Assembly: GCA_049642725.1 (NCBI GenBank)
Contig: JBARPC010000016.1
Location: 16,861-80,860, forward strand
Direction of reading: 5' to 3'
DNA from: JAGLYZ01 sp049642725
GTDB taxonomy: Bacteria; Patescibacteriota; Minisyncoccia; Minisyncoccales; JAGMDC01
Length of the DNA: 64,000 nt
Below are positions 23,677-32,237 of the stretch, in pieces (the stretch's first letter is position 1; the number at the start of each line of letters is the position of its first letter). The translations under genes and the position numbers were made by a program. Under the pieces are notes generated by a model. It was not told the origin of the DNA. It saw only the letters and a list, made by a program, of their open reading frames with translations, and made no database searches.

Positions 23677-24819
23677 TTATTGAATAAACTTCAGATAATT
23701 AGCTTGATGAACTACTGAAAATTCGGAATTCGGATAAGTTGTACTCCAATCAGCAGGAGGGACAACTTTATTTTGTTTCCACTTTATTTCGTAACCATAT
23801 AATTTACCTCGTCTTTCTTCAATAAAATCAATTTCTTTCTTGTCGTAAGTGCGCCAGAAATAATTATTTGAAAAAACTCCTGAATACTCCTGCTTTTTTA
23901 TTCTCTCCGCAATAATATAGTTTTCCCAAAGCATTCCAATGTCATCTCTAATGCTCAAGGGATTAAAATTACTGATTAAAGCATTGCGAATGCCATTGTC
24001 ATAAAAATAATAACGTGGATTTTTGCTTATCTCTTTGCGCAAATTTCTGCTGAAACCGCTAATCTTAAAAATAACAAAACTTTTCTCTAATAAATCCAGA
24101 TATTTTTCTACTGTATTTTTACTCATGCTAAGTTGGGCCCCCATCTCAGTGAAAGACACTTCTTTTCCGATTTGAAAACACAACAATTGCAAAAGACGGA
24201 CAATTTTGCCAGAATATTTAATTCCATTCATTTCTAAAATATCTTTGTATAAATAAGAACTAATTATCTCTCTCAGGTATTGCTCCTTTTCCTGATTATT
24301 ATCAGCTAATACTATTTCTGGATAAGATCCATAGATAAGACGAATTGCTAAATTTGCTTTAGTTTCAAATTTTTGTTCAATCCCGCTTATTTCCAATTGA
24401 GCCAGAGGAAAAATTCTCAAAATATGCTTTCTTCCAGTCAAGGGCTCTCCAGCGTCTTTTGCCAAATTAAAAGAAGAAGAACCAGTAGCAATTATTTTAA
24501 TATTTTTCAAATGGTCAACGATAAGTTTCAAATTCAAACCGATATTATTAATTCTTTGAGCTTCATCAACTGCTAAAAGCTTATTCTCCCCAACCAAATT
24601 TTTAAGTTTGGAAATTGACTGGCTGCTTAAATACTCCTGAATACCGACATCATCTCCACTCACAAGCAAATATCTTTCTTTAGTTTGCTCTAAAAATTTA
24701 TTCAAAAGCGTGGTTTTGCCGCAACGGCGCGGACCATAAATTATCACTGCTCTATTAGGCCGAATACTTTTCTTTAAATTTTGTAATTGTTTTTGGGGAA
24801 TATAAATGTTTGTTTCCAT
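23677..24819 (-). CDS. AAA ATPase with DUF4143-type C-terminus
   Basis: 380 residues. Walker A IIYGPRRCGKTTLLNKF, Walker B LLAVDEAQR, sensor IIATGSSS. The C-terminal half contains a small winged-helix-like stretch (FTEMGAQLSMSKNTVEKYLD), YYFYDNGIRNALI and the motif KKEIDFIEERRGKLYGYEIKW, comparable to the DUF4143 nuclease-like motif. It is a diverged relative of the protein at 16110-17420. The pair flank the surface-protein run and share a 75-base repeat. Function unresolved. Confidence 0.82.
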   Translation of the reverse strand: METNIYIPQKQLQNLKKSIRPNRAVIIYGPRRCGKTTLLNKFLEQTKERYLLVSGDDVGIQEYLSSQSISKLKNLVGENKLLAVDEAQRINNIGLNLKLIVDHLKNIKIIATGSSSFNLAKDAGEPLTGRKHILRIFPLAQLEISGIEQKFETKANLAIRLIYGSYPEIVLADNNQEKEQYLREIISSYLYKDILEMNGIKYSGKIVRLLQLLCFQIGKEVSFTEMGAQLSMSKNTVEKYLDLLEKSFVIFKISGFSRNLRKEISKNPRYYFYDNGIRNALISNFNPLSIRDDIGMLWENYIIAERIKKQEYSGVFSNNYFWRTYDKKEIDFIEERRGKLYGYEIKWKQNKVVPPADWSTTYPNSEFSVVHQANYLKFIQ

Positions 24820-24888
24820 ATAAAATTTTGATATAAATTTCGGTCACTCAACTGACTGAATTTTATCAAATTCGGGCAGTTTAGTCAA

Positions 24889-27800
24889 CTATTCCTTACT
24901 GATATCTAAAGCTGCAAAATTAGGCCGGTGGTTGACTTTGAAAGGAGATTCTGTGCCGCCGTTAGCCGCGCCTTGGGAAGAGGAAGAACACAAAGAGCTG
25001 GTATTGTGGTCGCAGACAAAAGCATGCCAGACATTGGATTCGCTATCACCCACTAAAGCTGTATAATTACAGCCGGCTTCAGACCCGGATGACGTAGAAG
25101 AAGATATACACCAATTACCATCGTCACAAGTTGGAGCAGCTTCGTTATTAGCGGTGATATTATTTCCCTTACAAATGGCTAAATAATAATTATCACTATC
25201 ACCATCGGTGCCAGTCGCAGTAAAACTAACATTTGAATCCACATCAGTGGGCGAGGTTCCTGAAGACCCGCCATCCGAAGGACCCGCAGTAAAACTCGGC
25301 GCCGTTGCATAGGTGCAGTAGATGGAGTATTTATAATTATTAACATTTGTAGCATCTGTTGGATGACTAGGAGAATCATAACTATTAGTACTATCTACAT
25401 ATGCTTGATTAGCATCTCCAGTATCATAATACATACCAGTTGCTACATCTTGAACTATCATCAAAACATAATCAGTTGAAGCGGTTAGAGTTGGTTCTGT
25501 GGAATAACTCGCTGTTTCAAGGGAATCAGTTGACATTGATATATCATATTCATTGACCTCATCGCCCCAAACCCCTACAACATACATCTTAGTACCGTCT
25601 GAGCTGAAGAATATTCCACGAGGACCTGCTTCCTCCTCTGCCACAGAAAAGCACTGAAGATACACTGCGGTCGAGACGTTCCAGGGGGTAGATAAATCAT
25701 ACTCGTTGACGTCAACTCCAAAATTCCCAATAACATACATCTTGGTCCCATCTGGCTTGAAGAATACTGCGTGTGGAGATTGTTCCTCCTCTGCCACAGA
25801 AAAGCACTGAAGATACACTGCGGTAGCAACATTCCAGGGGGTAGATAAATCATACTCGTTGACGTTATCTCCAGAATCCCCAATAACGTACATCTTGGTC
25901 CCATCTGGCTTGAAGAATACTCCCCTTGGGACTCCTTCTTCATTAGATACAGAAAAGTTCTGAAGATACACTGCGGTAGCAACATTCCAGGGGGTAGATA
26001 AATCATACTCGTTGACGTCAACTCCTATGCGCCCGACAACGTACATCTTGGTCCCATCTGGCTTGAAGAATACTGCCTGTGGATATGTGTCCTGCCCTGC
26101 CACAGAAAAGTTCTGAAGATACACTGCGGTTGATATGTCCCAGGCAAAAGATGGGTCATAAACACTATCACTTATACCATTTGTTACTATATTAAGATTA
26201 CTTGCCAATGCTATAATCCCTTTTATATTTATACCTGAGGAAGGAACTGAATAATGAAATTTTATATTCTGAATAGTCCCCACATCAGATGGGCTGGTGA
26301 ATTTAGAACCATACATATAATCAGCGCCTTGAGCATCGTCTAAGGTGCCTCCTTTTGTTTCATACCCAAAAGTCGGGTCAACACTCACGGGATAAATGGC
26401 GTTGTCCAGCCAATTCTGATCAATGGTAATAGTTAGCGTCTTTGTTTGCTCGTCTATATTCAATTCGCCCCAAACTTCTGTTCCAGCACTATCAATTATT
26501 TTCGGTCGGTAAATATGAAACGCTTTGCCTGCTCTGTAATTCTTTCCATTCGGAAATGCCTCGTAGTTTCCTGCCTTACTTTCGTGATAAACAGCGTAAG
26601 AGTCAACTACATTTTCAGGTTGAAACACACCTTTTTCACTTCTCATATCTGGCTGATAATAAAACTTTAATCCTTTCGTTTCTATGTCTAAACTAATTAT
26701 ATTACTCGCTGGCTTCTCTTTTAAGATAACCTCAAATTCAAATCCCTCTGCGTGTTCTTCTGTTTTCTCTAACGGATAGAAATGGGCTTCTTTTTTCTCT
26801 TCTATCCACTTCAGCTTGTTTCCTTGTAATTGGAGATTGCTATCTGTATCTGTGGAGACGGCTGTTGGCAAACTTACAGAGACAAAACACTCCTCGTCCC
26901 ATCTATGAAGTTTAACATAGGGAGCTAGGGGCGAATGTCTTTTGACACCTATTTCAATAACCTCGCCACTTGAAGATTTAAGGGTATAAGTTCCATCTTC
27001 CATTTCTATAATTGCTTGAGGAGTTATTTCAGTATTATAATTTGGGTCAATGGTTTTTGTTTCACCAGCCCGAAGAAAAACATTTAAAGATAAAATCAAA
27101 AGAGCTTGCCCGTTCTTTCTTTCAATCCACAATTCCGGCTCAAATTCATTAGGAATATCTGAATAATCATAAAAAGAGAGATATTTCATATTTTGGCTAT
27201 AGAAAGAAATCTTGCCGGGGCTTTCCAATTTTTGAGGATTTTCAGAAAGAGAAAAAATGCGATTATCCCAGTGTATTCTTTCTGCATTGATTTTATGTTT
27301 CAGGAGAAGGGATAAATTTAAATCCTGCTCGTTGTTATTAGTAAAAGTTAAAGTTTGCTTAATTCTTGATTCATTATTCTCAATTCCTAATTCCTTGTAA
27401 TGCGTAGTTAGGGAAATTTGGGAAAGGTCAACCTCGGTTTTTATGCTATGGCTTTTGTCAACCCCCACACCAAAATCTTTGGTGTGGGGGTCAATTTGTT
27501 TCGTGATTCTATATTCAGGAAGAGATTGAATTTCCATTCCTAAAAAGGATTTTATACTGTTTCCAGATTTTTCCCAAAAAGAAGGCGGCTGATAAAAATC
27601 CTGTTTATTGAAAATCGGCTCATTGGCTTCAATTGACAAACTTAAATCCTGAAATCCTGGTTTTAAATCAGGATATTCGTCTAAAAACTCATTTTCCAAC
27701 AAATCAGAAATCAAATACTCATCAATAATTTTTGCGCTGCCAACTATTTCTTCCTTGTTATTTTCTTTTTTAGTTAAAGGAATATTCTGCGGATAAGAAG

Positions 27801-27927
27801 TTTCCTGAATTTCTAAATAAGAAGTTCTTAGTTTATAAAAAGGATTTTCTCCTTGTGCAGAAACAACCTGAAAAAAAGCAATAATGCCTATGGCTATAAT
27901 AATAACGCCTAAAAAGTTTTTTTTCAT
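24889..27927 (-). CDS. Large secreted surface protein with FKPDGTKMY repeats
   Basis: 1012 residues with a signal peptide (~1-24). The N-terminal ~560 residues are beta-rich, resembling large envelope proteins of CPR genomes, with no firm family. Four repeats follow at ~592-797 (FFKPDGTKMYVVG...DVNEYDLSTPWN), then a DUF-like beta domain and a Thr/Ser/Asp-rich C-terminal part with Cys. A palindrome at 27461-27491 encodes DPHTKDFGVGVD in frame. The protein ends without a TM or sorting motif that I recognise. It shares repeats with the 21418 protein, so the two may belong to the same surface layer. Confidence 0.72.
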   Translation of the reverse strand: MKKNFLGVIIIAIGIIAFFQVVSAQGENPFYKLRTSYLEIQETSYPQNIPLTKKENNKEEIVGSAKIIDEYLISDLLENEFLDEYPDLKPGFQDLSLSIEANEPIFNKQDFYQPPSFWEKSGNSIKSFLGMEIQSLPEYRITKQIDPHTKDFGVGVDKSHSIKTEVDLSQISLTTHYKELGIENNESRIKQTLTFTNNNEQDLNLSLLLKHKINAERIHWDNRIFSLSENPQKLESPGKISFYSQNMKYLSFYDYSDIPNEFEPELWIERKNGQALLILSLNVFLRAGETKTIDPNYNTEITPQAIIEMEDGTYTLKSSSGEVIEIGVKRHSPLAPYVKLHRWDEECFVSVSLPTAVSTDTDSNLQLQGNKLKWIEEKKEAHFYPLEKTEEHAEGFEFEVILKEKPASNIISLDIETKGLKFYYQPDMRSEKGVFQPENVVDSYAVYHESKAGNYEAFPNGKNYRAGKAFHIYRPKIIDSAGTEVWGELNIDEQTKTLTITIDQNWLDNAIYPVSVDPTFGYETKGGTLDDAQGADYMYGSKFTSPSDVGTIQNIKFHYSVPSSGINIKGIIALASNLNIVTNGISDSVYDPSFAWDISTAVYLQNFSVAGQDTYPQAVFFKPDGTKMYVVGRIGVDVNEYDLSTPWNVATAVYLQNFSVSNEEGVPRGVFFKPDGTKMYVIGDSGDNVNEYDLSTPWNVATAVYLQCFSVAEEEQSPHAVFFKPDGTKMYVIGNFGVDVNEYDLSTPWNVSTAVYLQCFSVAEEEAGPRGIFFSSDGTKMYVVGVWGDEVNEYDISMSTDSLETASYSTEPTLTASTDYVLMIVQDVATGMYYDTGDANQAYVDSTNSYDSPSHPTDATNVNNYKYSIYCTYATAPSFTAGPSDGGSSGTSPTDVDSNVSFTATGTDGDSDNYYLAICKGNNITANNEAAPTCDDGNWCISSSTSSGSEAGCNYTALVGDSESNVWHAFVCDHNTSSLCSSSSQGAANGGTESPFKVNHRPNFAALDISKE
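27461..27491. repeat. Palindromic element inside the 1012-residue surface gene
   Basis: ACCCCCACACCAAA-ATC-TTTGGTGTGGGGGT, a perfect 14-bp stem with a 3-base loop, in frame. It is similar in plan to the CCCCCCACCACTTT family. Confidence 0.85.
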
Positions 27928-27954
27928 ATAATAAACTTTTCTTCAAGAAAGTTA

Positions 27955-29349
27955 TTAATAATTTGTCTCTATTTCTCCTTGATTTTTTTCTTCCAGTAAT
28001 TGTTCTTCTTCTAACTGAACATCTTCTTCAATTAGCTCCTCCATGCCCTCTTGTATGTCTTCTTTTTGGTTTTCCTGAACATTTCCTTCTTCCGATAATT
28101 CTTCTTCATTCTCTGTTTCTGATTCTTGGTTCAAAATTTCTGATTCATTATTTTCTTCCTCTATTTCTTGCTCGTTCTTGTCTTCCTCATCTAATTCTTC
28201 TTTTCCTGCGCCTAAATCTTCATTCTCTGTTTCTTCATTCTCTGTTTCAATTTCTTGATTCGCTTCAACTACCTCGTCTTCTATTTCTGATTTTTCTTCG
28301 CTTCTGTCCATAATCCAATATTCAAAACTTAAATCTTGTTCAGCCGGATTTTCCAAAATAACGCTAAAGGATTTTTCAGAAACATCTTTTGAAGCTTTCC
28401 AAAGAATATTTTCTTCATCAGAAAAAGCAATAAAAACCAAAGAATTCTCTTTTATAGAACTATTTACTATTTTAATCACTTTTGCTCCTTGAGAAATAAC
28501 TGCCTTGCCAGTAATTTGATAATCACTGGCCGGCTCCTCTGGGACCAAACCCTGTTTAACAACTAAAACATCATACAGAATATCAATCTTGCTTTTCATA
28601 TTAGCTAAGTTATAAATTATATCTTCCAATTTAGAAAGAATAATATCAATCTTTTCTCCTATATTTGCTAATGCCTGTTCAATATTGCCAATTTTTTCAG
28701 ACAAAAAATTTGTCAAATCTTGGAAAATATTAAATAAGCGGGAATCTATTTTAGAGATTTCTCCATCTTCTGAATAATTTATATTTTCCAATTGTTCTAT
28801 ATCAAATAAAATTACTACATTAGTTTCATCGCCTAACCTTTCCTTAATCAACTTGGAAAGGTTTTCCCATTGCTCCGGGGTCAATTCTTCTTCCCCTAAA
28901 ACCTCTGAAAGTGTGGTTATTTTTTTTCTTGGACACATTTCCTCCTGCCAAACAATTTGATTATCCTCACTCGTATCGCCTATTGAAATACTAAGCCAAA
29001 ACGGAACTTGGCTTAAGTCAAGATTAATAAGATTATTACGGCCTAAAAGTATTTTTAAGTTTCCGTTCTTGATAAAAATAGCATTATAAAAAACGTGTTC
29101 TTCTTCCCAAAGAATATTTCCTTCTTCATGCTGGTCATAAATTCTAAATCTTATATTGTATTTTCCGTCTTCAATTGGATTTCCTTGAGAATCAGACAAA
29201 ATACCCTGATACAAAATCCTTAATTTCTTAATTTGTCCAACATCTTCTTCTTGGGCTTTTACCAACTTTCCAAAACTAAAACTTCCTCCCAATATAAACG
29301 AGATAAGAATAATCACTATAACGAACTTTTCAATATTACATCTATTCAT
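27955..29349 (-). CDS. Secreted protein with coiled coil and Glu-rich C-terminus
   Basis: 464 residues. Signal peptide/TM ~8-31, then a beta domain of the kind found in tail-fibre-like or pilus-tip proteins (KLRILYQGILSDSQGNPIED, YNIRFRIYD). A helical coiled-coil section (~205-275) comes next, then a small beta domain (~285-350) and an extremely Glu/Asn-rich tail (~355-464). It lies 28 bases upstream of the 1012-residue protein gene and just after the HTH-membrane gene, so it is probably in the same operon. Function unknown. Confidence 0.7.
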   Translation of the reverse strand: MNRCNIEKFVIVIILISFILGGSFSFGKLVKAQEEDVGQIKKLRILYQGILSDSQGNPIEDGKYNIRFRIYDQHEEGNILWEEEHVFYNAIFIKNGNLKILLGRNNLINLDLSQVPFWLSISIGDTSEDNQIVWQEEMCPRKKITTLSEVLGEEELTPEQWENLSKLIKERLGDETNVVILFDIEQLENINYSEDGEISKIDSRLFNIFQDLTNFLSEKIGNIEQALANIGEKIDIILSKLEDIIYNLANMKSKIDILYDVLVVKQGLVPEEPASDYQITGKAVISQGAKVIKIVNSSIKENSLVFIAFSDEENILWKASKDVSEKSFSVILENPAEQDLSFEYWIMDRSEEKSEIEDEVVEANQEIETENEETENEDLGAGKEELDEEDKNEQEIEEENNESEILNQESETENEEELSEEGNVQENQKEDIQEGMEELIEEDVQLEEEQLLEEKNQGEIETNY

Positions 29350-29368
29350 AATTATAATTCATAATTCC

Positions 29369-30682
29369 TTATTCACTCTCAATTATCGGCGCTAATATAT
29401 ATATGTATTCCTGATCTTTTGTTTCTTTAAAAATTGGCTTGATAATTCCTGATTTTTTATCTTCATGTAATTCTACTATCACTTCATCTGAAAAAGCCCT
29501 TTCTATTTTCTTTTTTGTCTCCTCATCTGTTTCAGGAGGAATTACTACTATGCCTTGTTTTGCCGGCTTGGAAGTTTCTGGACGCGTAACATAGGACCAG
29601 ATTTTTTGAGCGCCATTAAAAATATAATCTCCTGCAAAACAAACTGAATCTTTTATTTCCTGCCAAGCCAGGAAAATTTTATTTTTAACAAAGTCGTTTG
29701 TGTTTTGATAACCCTGTCTAAAAACAATACCCGTATTAACTATTTTTTGACCCACAACAAGGGCTTGCTCTCCATACCATTGCGTGAATCTCTGAAAAAT
29801 ACTTACACTATACTTAAGGTCGTCCCCTGCTTTAACACCTGCTTCAGCTAAAAAAGAATAAGTGTTTTTGCCTGTCAGTAAAACACTTGCTCCTAAGTTA
29901 TAGAAATAGCCTTTTGTTTCTTTTTCTAATTTATCTGAATTTACTATTTCTCCTTTTCTCCATTTGTATACTGAATTATTTATCTCTATTAAAAATTGAT
30001 TGAGAAATGTTGTTGAATTTGCTAAAGAGGTATCTAATACTGCTTTTGAGTTTATTACAGAACTGCCTATTATTGTTGTTAGTTTATCTAATGAATTATT
30101 TGCTTTTTGAGAAATAATTGACAGTCCCTTAGAACCAGTGCCCGCCACAAAACTCATAGTGTTTTTAAAATCTTGGACCGGATGCAAATCAATTTCAGGA
30201 ATTGATATGTTTGGTATTGATAATTCAGGTAATTCAGGAAGCGACGGTTTTTTATTGGAAACTATACCAGATAATTCTTGGCTGGTTTTTGTTAGACCAT
30301 CCTTGACTGACCAAATAGCATCTTTACTAAAGACAATACCAGTGAAGATTAAACAAAAAACCAAAACTCCTGCTATTGCGTATCGCATAGCATATCGGAA
30401 TTTTGGCTGGTTAAATAGATTTGCCATGGTTTCTACTATACCAAGCTTTGGAAAGTTTATCTCTTTATTCAGGGCTTTTTTAAAATCTGCTTTTTCGGCT
30501 TCATGCTTTTTGGAATTGTGCTTTAAATAATCATCAAGCCATTCTTTCTTTGTTACCCAATTTCTGCCGAATTTAATCGCCTTTAGTTTTCCTTGCCTCG
30601 CTCTCAATGACAAATACTCCTGTGAATAATCACAGTACCTTGTTGCTTTCATTAATGATATATAACCGTTCTTTTCGCTCAT
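29369..30682 (-). CDS. Membrane protein with DNA-binding-like N-terminal HTH
   Basis: 437 residues from the ATG at 30682, chosen because a TATTAT box lies exactly seven bases before it; an upstream TTG at 30700 is less likely. Residues ~5-60 resemble an excisionase/MerR-type HTH_17 (YISLMKATRYCDYSQEYLSLRARQG, then KLKAIKFGRNWVTKKEWLDDY). A TM (~97-118) follows and then ~310 residues without a known family, ending in an acidic region. A DNA-binding-type head joined to an extracytoplasmic domain would suit a membrane-tethered regulator of the surface operon it heads. GTCCGATATTT lies just upstream. Confidence 0.65.
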   Translation of the reverse strand: MSEKNGYISLMKATRYCDYSQEYLSLRARQGKLKAIKFGRNWVTKKEWLDDYLKHNSKKHEAEKADFKKALNKEINFPKLGIVETMANLFNQPKFRYAMRYAIAGVLVFCLIFTGIVFSKDAIWSVKDGLTKTSQELSGIVSNKKPSLPELPELSIPNISIPEIDLHPVQDFKNTMSFVAGTGSKGLSIISQKANNSLDKLTTIIGSSVINSKAVLDTSLANSTTFLNQFLIEINNSVYKWRKGEIVNSDKLEKETKGYFYNLGASVLLTGKNTYSFLAEAGVKAGDDLKYSVSIFQRFTQWYGEQALVVGQKIVNTGIVFRQGYQNTNDFVKNKIFLAWQEIKDSVCFAGDYIFNGAQKIWSYVTRPETSKPAKQGIVVIPPETDEETKKKIERAFSDEVIVELHEDKKSGIIKPIFKETKDQEYIYILAPIIESE

Positions 30683-30689
30683 AAATTTA

Positions 30690-30695
30690 ATAATA
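30690..30695 (-). promoter_or_regulatory. -10 box seven bases before the HTH-membrane gene
   Basis: TATTAT on the minus strand, seven bases before the ATG at 30682, with GTCCGATATTT (30705-30715) where an operator or -35 would be. An inverted TATCGGAC lies at 30777-30784. Confidence 0.45.
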
Positions 30696-30783
30696 TTCAA
30701 TATTGTCCGATATTTAAATTATTACTTTATTTTCTTATATTAAAAAGTCCTTGTCAATCAGGAAACTGTGGATAACTATCGGA

Positions 30784-30814
30784 CATAAAAAACCTTGTTT
30801 TAACAAGCAAGGTT
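30784..30814 (-). terminator. Terminator of the AbiEii-type gene
   Basis: On the minus strand AACCTTG...CAAGGTT is followed by a T-run. It lies 27 bases past the stop of the gene ending at 30841. Confidence 0.7.
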
Positions 30815-30840
30815 TGGGAATAAAATATTAAGCACTGACA

Positions 30841-31461
30841 TTAACTATCAACTATCTTTTTTACTTCTTCTTTGAGTTTATTTTTAATTCCTGACCAAGA
30901 AGCTTTTTTTATCATTTCGGGTATCGGCTCTACGTCGGCTGGCTCAAAATAAATTAAACTCTTTAAAATGTGAAATCGATTATATTGAATGCCTTGATAT
31001 TTTTTATCGAATAAATTAAGAAGCTTTTCAAGGGAATATTTTTCAAGTAAAAAATATAAATCTATAAAATCTTTTTTAGCTCCCCTACTAGAAATAGCAT
31101 CTATCTTCATACATATAATATCACGTTCATCGGCTAACTCAATTTTTTTAAATTCAATAAAAGGAAATAATAGTTTGTATGGATAAATAAAAAAACTAAC
31201 CTTGACTCCATCCAACTGGCAATTTAGCGTGTTATCATCTTCTGATTCTATTTTAAAATTATTAAAAGCAAAAAGTTTTCTTTTCAAAGAAATTAAAGAA
31301 ACTTTTTTTTGTGAAAACCAATCCAAATCAATTGACTTTCGATGTCCTAACTGTAAAGCCAAGGCAGTGCCACCTGCTAAATAAAAATTTTGGACTTCTT
31401 TGATATTGCTTAACGCTTCCAAAACGCGTTTGGTTTTAATGTTGATAACTTCTTGATGCAT
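30841..31461 (-). CDS. AbiEii/AbiGii-type nucleotidyltransferase (toxin-like)
   Basis: 206 residues. The signature of the AbiEii (DUF1814) family is clear: FYLAGGTALALQLGHRKSIDLDWF, where GG-T and S-x-D-x-D supply nucleotide and metal binding, plus LADERDIICMKIDAISSRGAKKDFIDLYFL. In AbiE systems this protein is the nucleotidyltransferase toxin with a separate antitoxin. Its start overlaps the preceding small gene by 52 bases, as expected for a coupled pair. Very AT-rich. Could also be a housekeeping relative rather than an active toxin. Confidence 0.82.
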   Translation of the reverse strand: MHQEVINIKTKRVLEALSNIKEVQNFYLAGGTALALQLGHRKSIDLDWFSQKKVSLISLKRKLFAFNNFKIESEDDNTLNCQLDGVKVSFFIYPYKLLFPFIEFKKIELADERDIICMKIDAISSRGAKKDFIDLYFLLEKYSLEKLLNLFDKKYQGIQYNRFHILKSLIYFEPADVEPIPEMIKKASWSGIKNKLKEEVKKIVDS

Positions 31462-31721
31462 AAAAATGAATTAATGGGGATATTAAATATTAAACTCCAA
31501 AAATTTATTGTTTTTTTATTAGTATAATTTATCTTAACAGCTGTTTTTTTTATTTTTTTAAAACCATATATTTCCTGAAGAATTTTATAATCTTTTTCAT
31601 CGCCAAAAGACAGGACTCTTTCAATAATAAAATCAGCGTTTTTTTTGTAATCTAAATCTTTAAAATGAATATCCCAAAAAAGAGTTTTATTCAGCTGTTT
31701 TAGCTTTTTTTGTAATATCAT
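31410..31721 (-). CDS. Small protein upstream of the AbiEii-type gene, possible antitoxin
   Basis: 103 residues. The first ~60 (LFWDIHFKDLDYKKNADFIIERVL, then FGDEKDYKILQEIYGFKKI) match the pattern of short proteins that precede AbiEii-type nucleotidyltransferases in CPR genomes. The C-terminal ~30 residues are written in the overlap with the next gene and may be less constrained. Not a classical AbiEi (no clear winged helix). Antitoxin function is inferred only from position. Confidence 0.6.
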   Translation of the reverse strand: MILQKKLKQLNKTLFWDIHFKDLDYKKNADFIIERVLSFGDEKDYKILQEIYGFKKIKKTAVKINYTNKKTINFWSLIFNIPINSFLCIKKLSTLKPNAFWKR

Positions 31722-31745
31722 ATTTATACTATCATAACATAGTTA

Positions 31746-32180
31746 TTAGTTCTTGTCATATAAAGTTATCTTTCTAATATTTTTATTAATGAACTTGAAT
31801 TTTATTTTGATAATGTTTTTAGGCAGGATTTTTTCTATTTTCTCTGGCCATTCTATAACAATAATGCTTTTTGGCTGGGAAATAATTTCTTTAAATCCGA
31901 TATCTAAAATTTCCTCTGGTGTCTGGATACGGTAGCAATCAATATGGAAAAAATTTTCGTATCTTCGCATTATTACAAAGGTCGGGCTTGTAATTCTTTC
32001 CTTAAAGCCAAGCCCCTTGGCGAAACCCTGGACAAAGGTTGTTTTGCCTGCGCCTAAATCGCCGCTTAAAGCGATTACTAAAGCATCTTTCTTTTGAGGA
32101 AGTTTTAGAATTTTTTTTGCCAAGCTCTCTCCAAGTTTTTTTGTCTGCCGGGTACTTATTGTGATATATTTTTTTTCCAC
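31746..32180 (-). CDS. tsaE: tRNA t6A biosynthesis ATPase TsaE
   Basis: 144 residues with a GTG start at 32180. Walker A GDLGAGKTTFVQGFAKG, switch-like TSPTFVIMRRYE, HIDCYRI and IVIEWPEKI are family signatures. TsaE drives the TsaB-TsaD complex in making N6-threonylcarbamoyladenosine on tRNAs reading ANN codons. It diverges from pilB. The other tsa genes are not in the window. Confidence 0.93.
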   Translation of the reverse strand: MEKKYITISTRQTKKLGESLAKKILKLPQKKDALVIALSGDLGAGKTTFVQGFAKGLGFKERITSPTFVIMRRYENFFHIDCYRIQTPEEILDIGFKEIISQPKSIIVIEWPEKIEKILPKNIIKIKFKFINKNIRKITLYDKN

Positions 32181-32237
32181 ATTGACGAGATTGTTTATTT
32201 AAGTTAATTTGAAATAATACTTACTCATTTCTATAAT

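Noticed and set aside
16110..24819. Composite transposon bounded by the two DUF4143 ATPase genes
   Set aside because: The flanking ATPases are diverged, the 75-bp repeats are direct-like promoter copies rather than terminal inverted repeats, and no transposase or target duplication is seen.
25575..26021. 148-residue repetitive frame
   Set aside because: It is the shifted-frame shadow of the FKPDGTKMY repeats in the 1012-residue surface gene.
32232..32237. TATAAT directly before the pilB ATG as its promoter
   Set aside because: It abuts the start codon, so transcription would begin inside the gene and no later in-frame start is plausible. Probably chance in AT-rich DNA.
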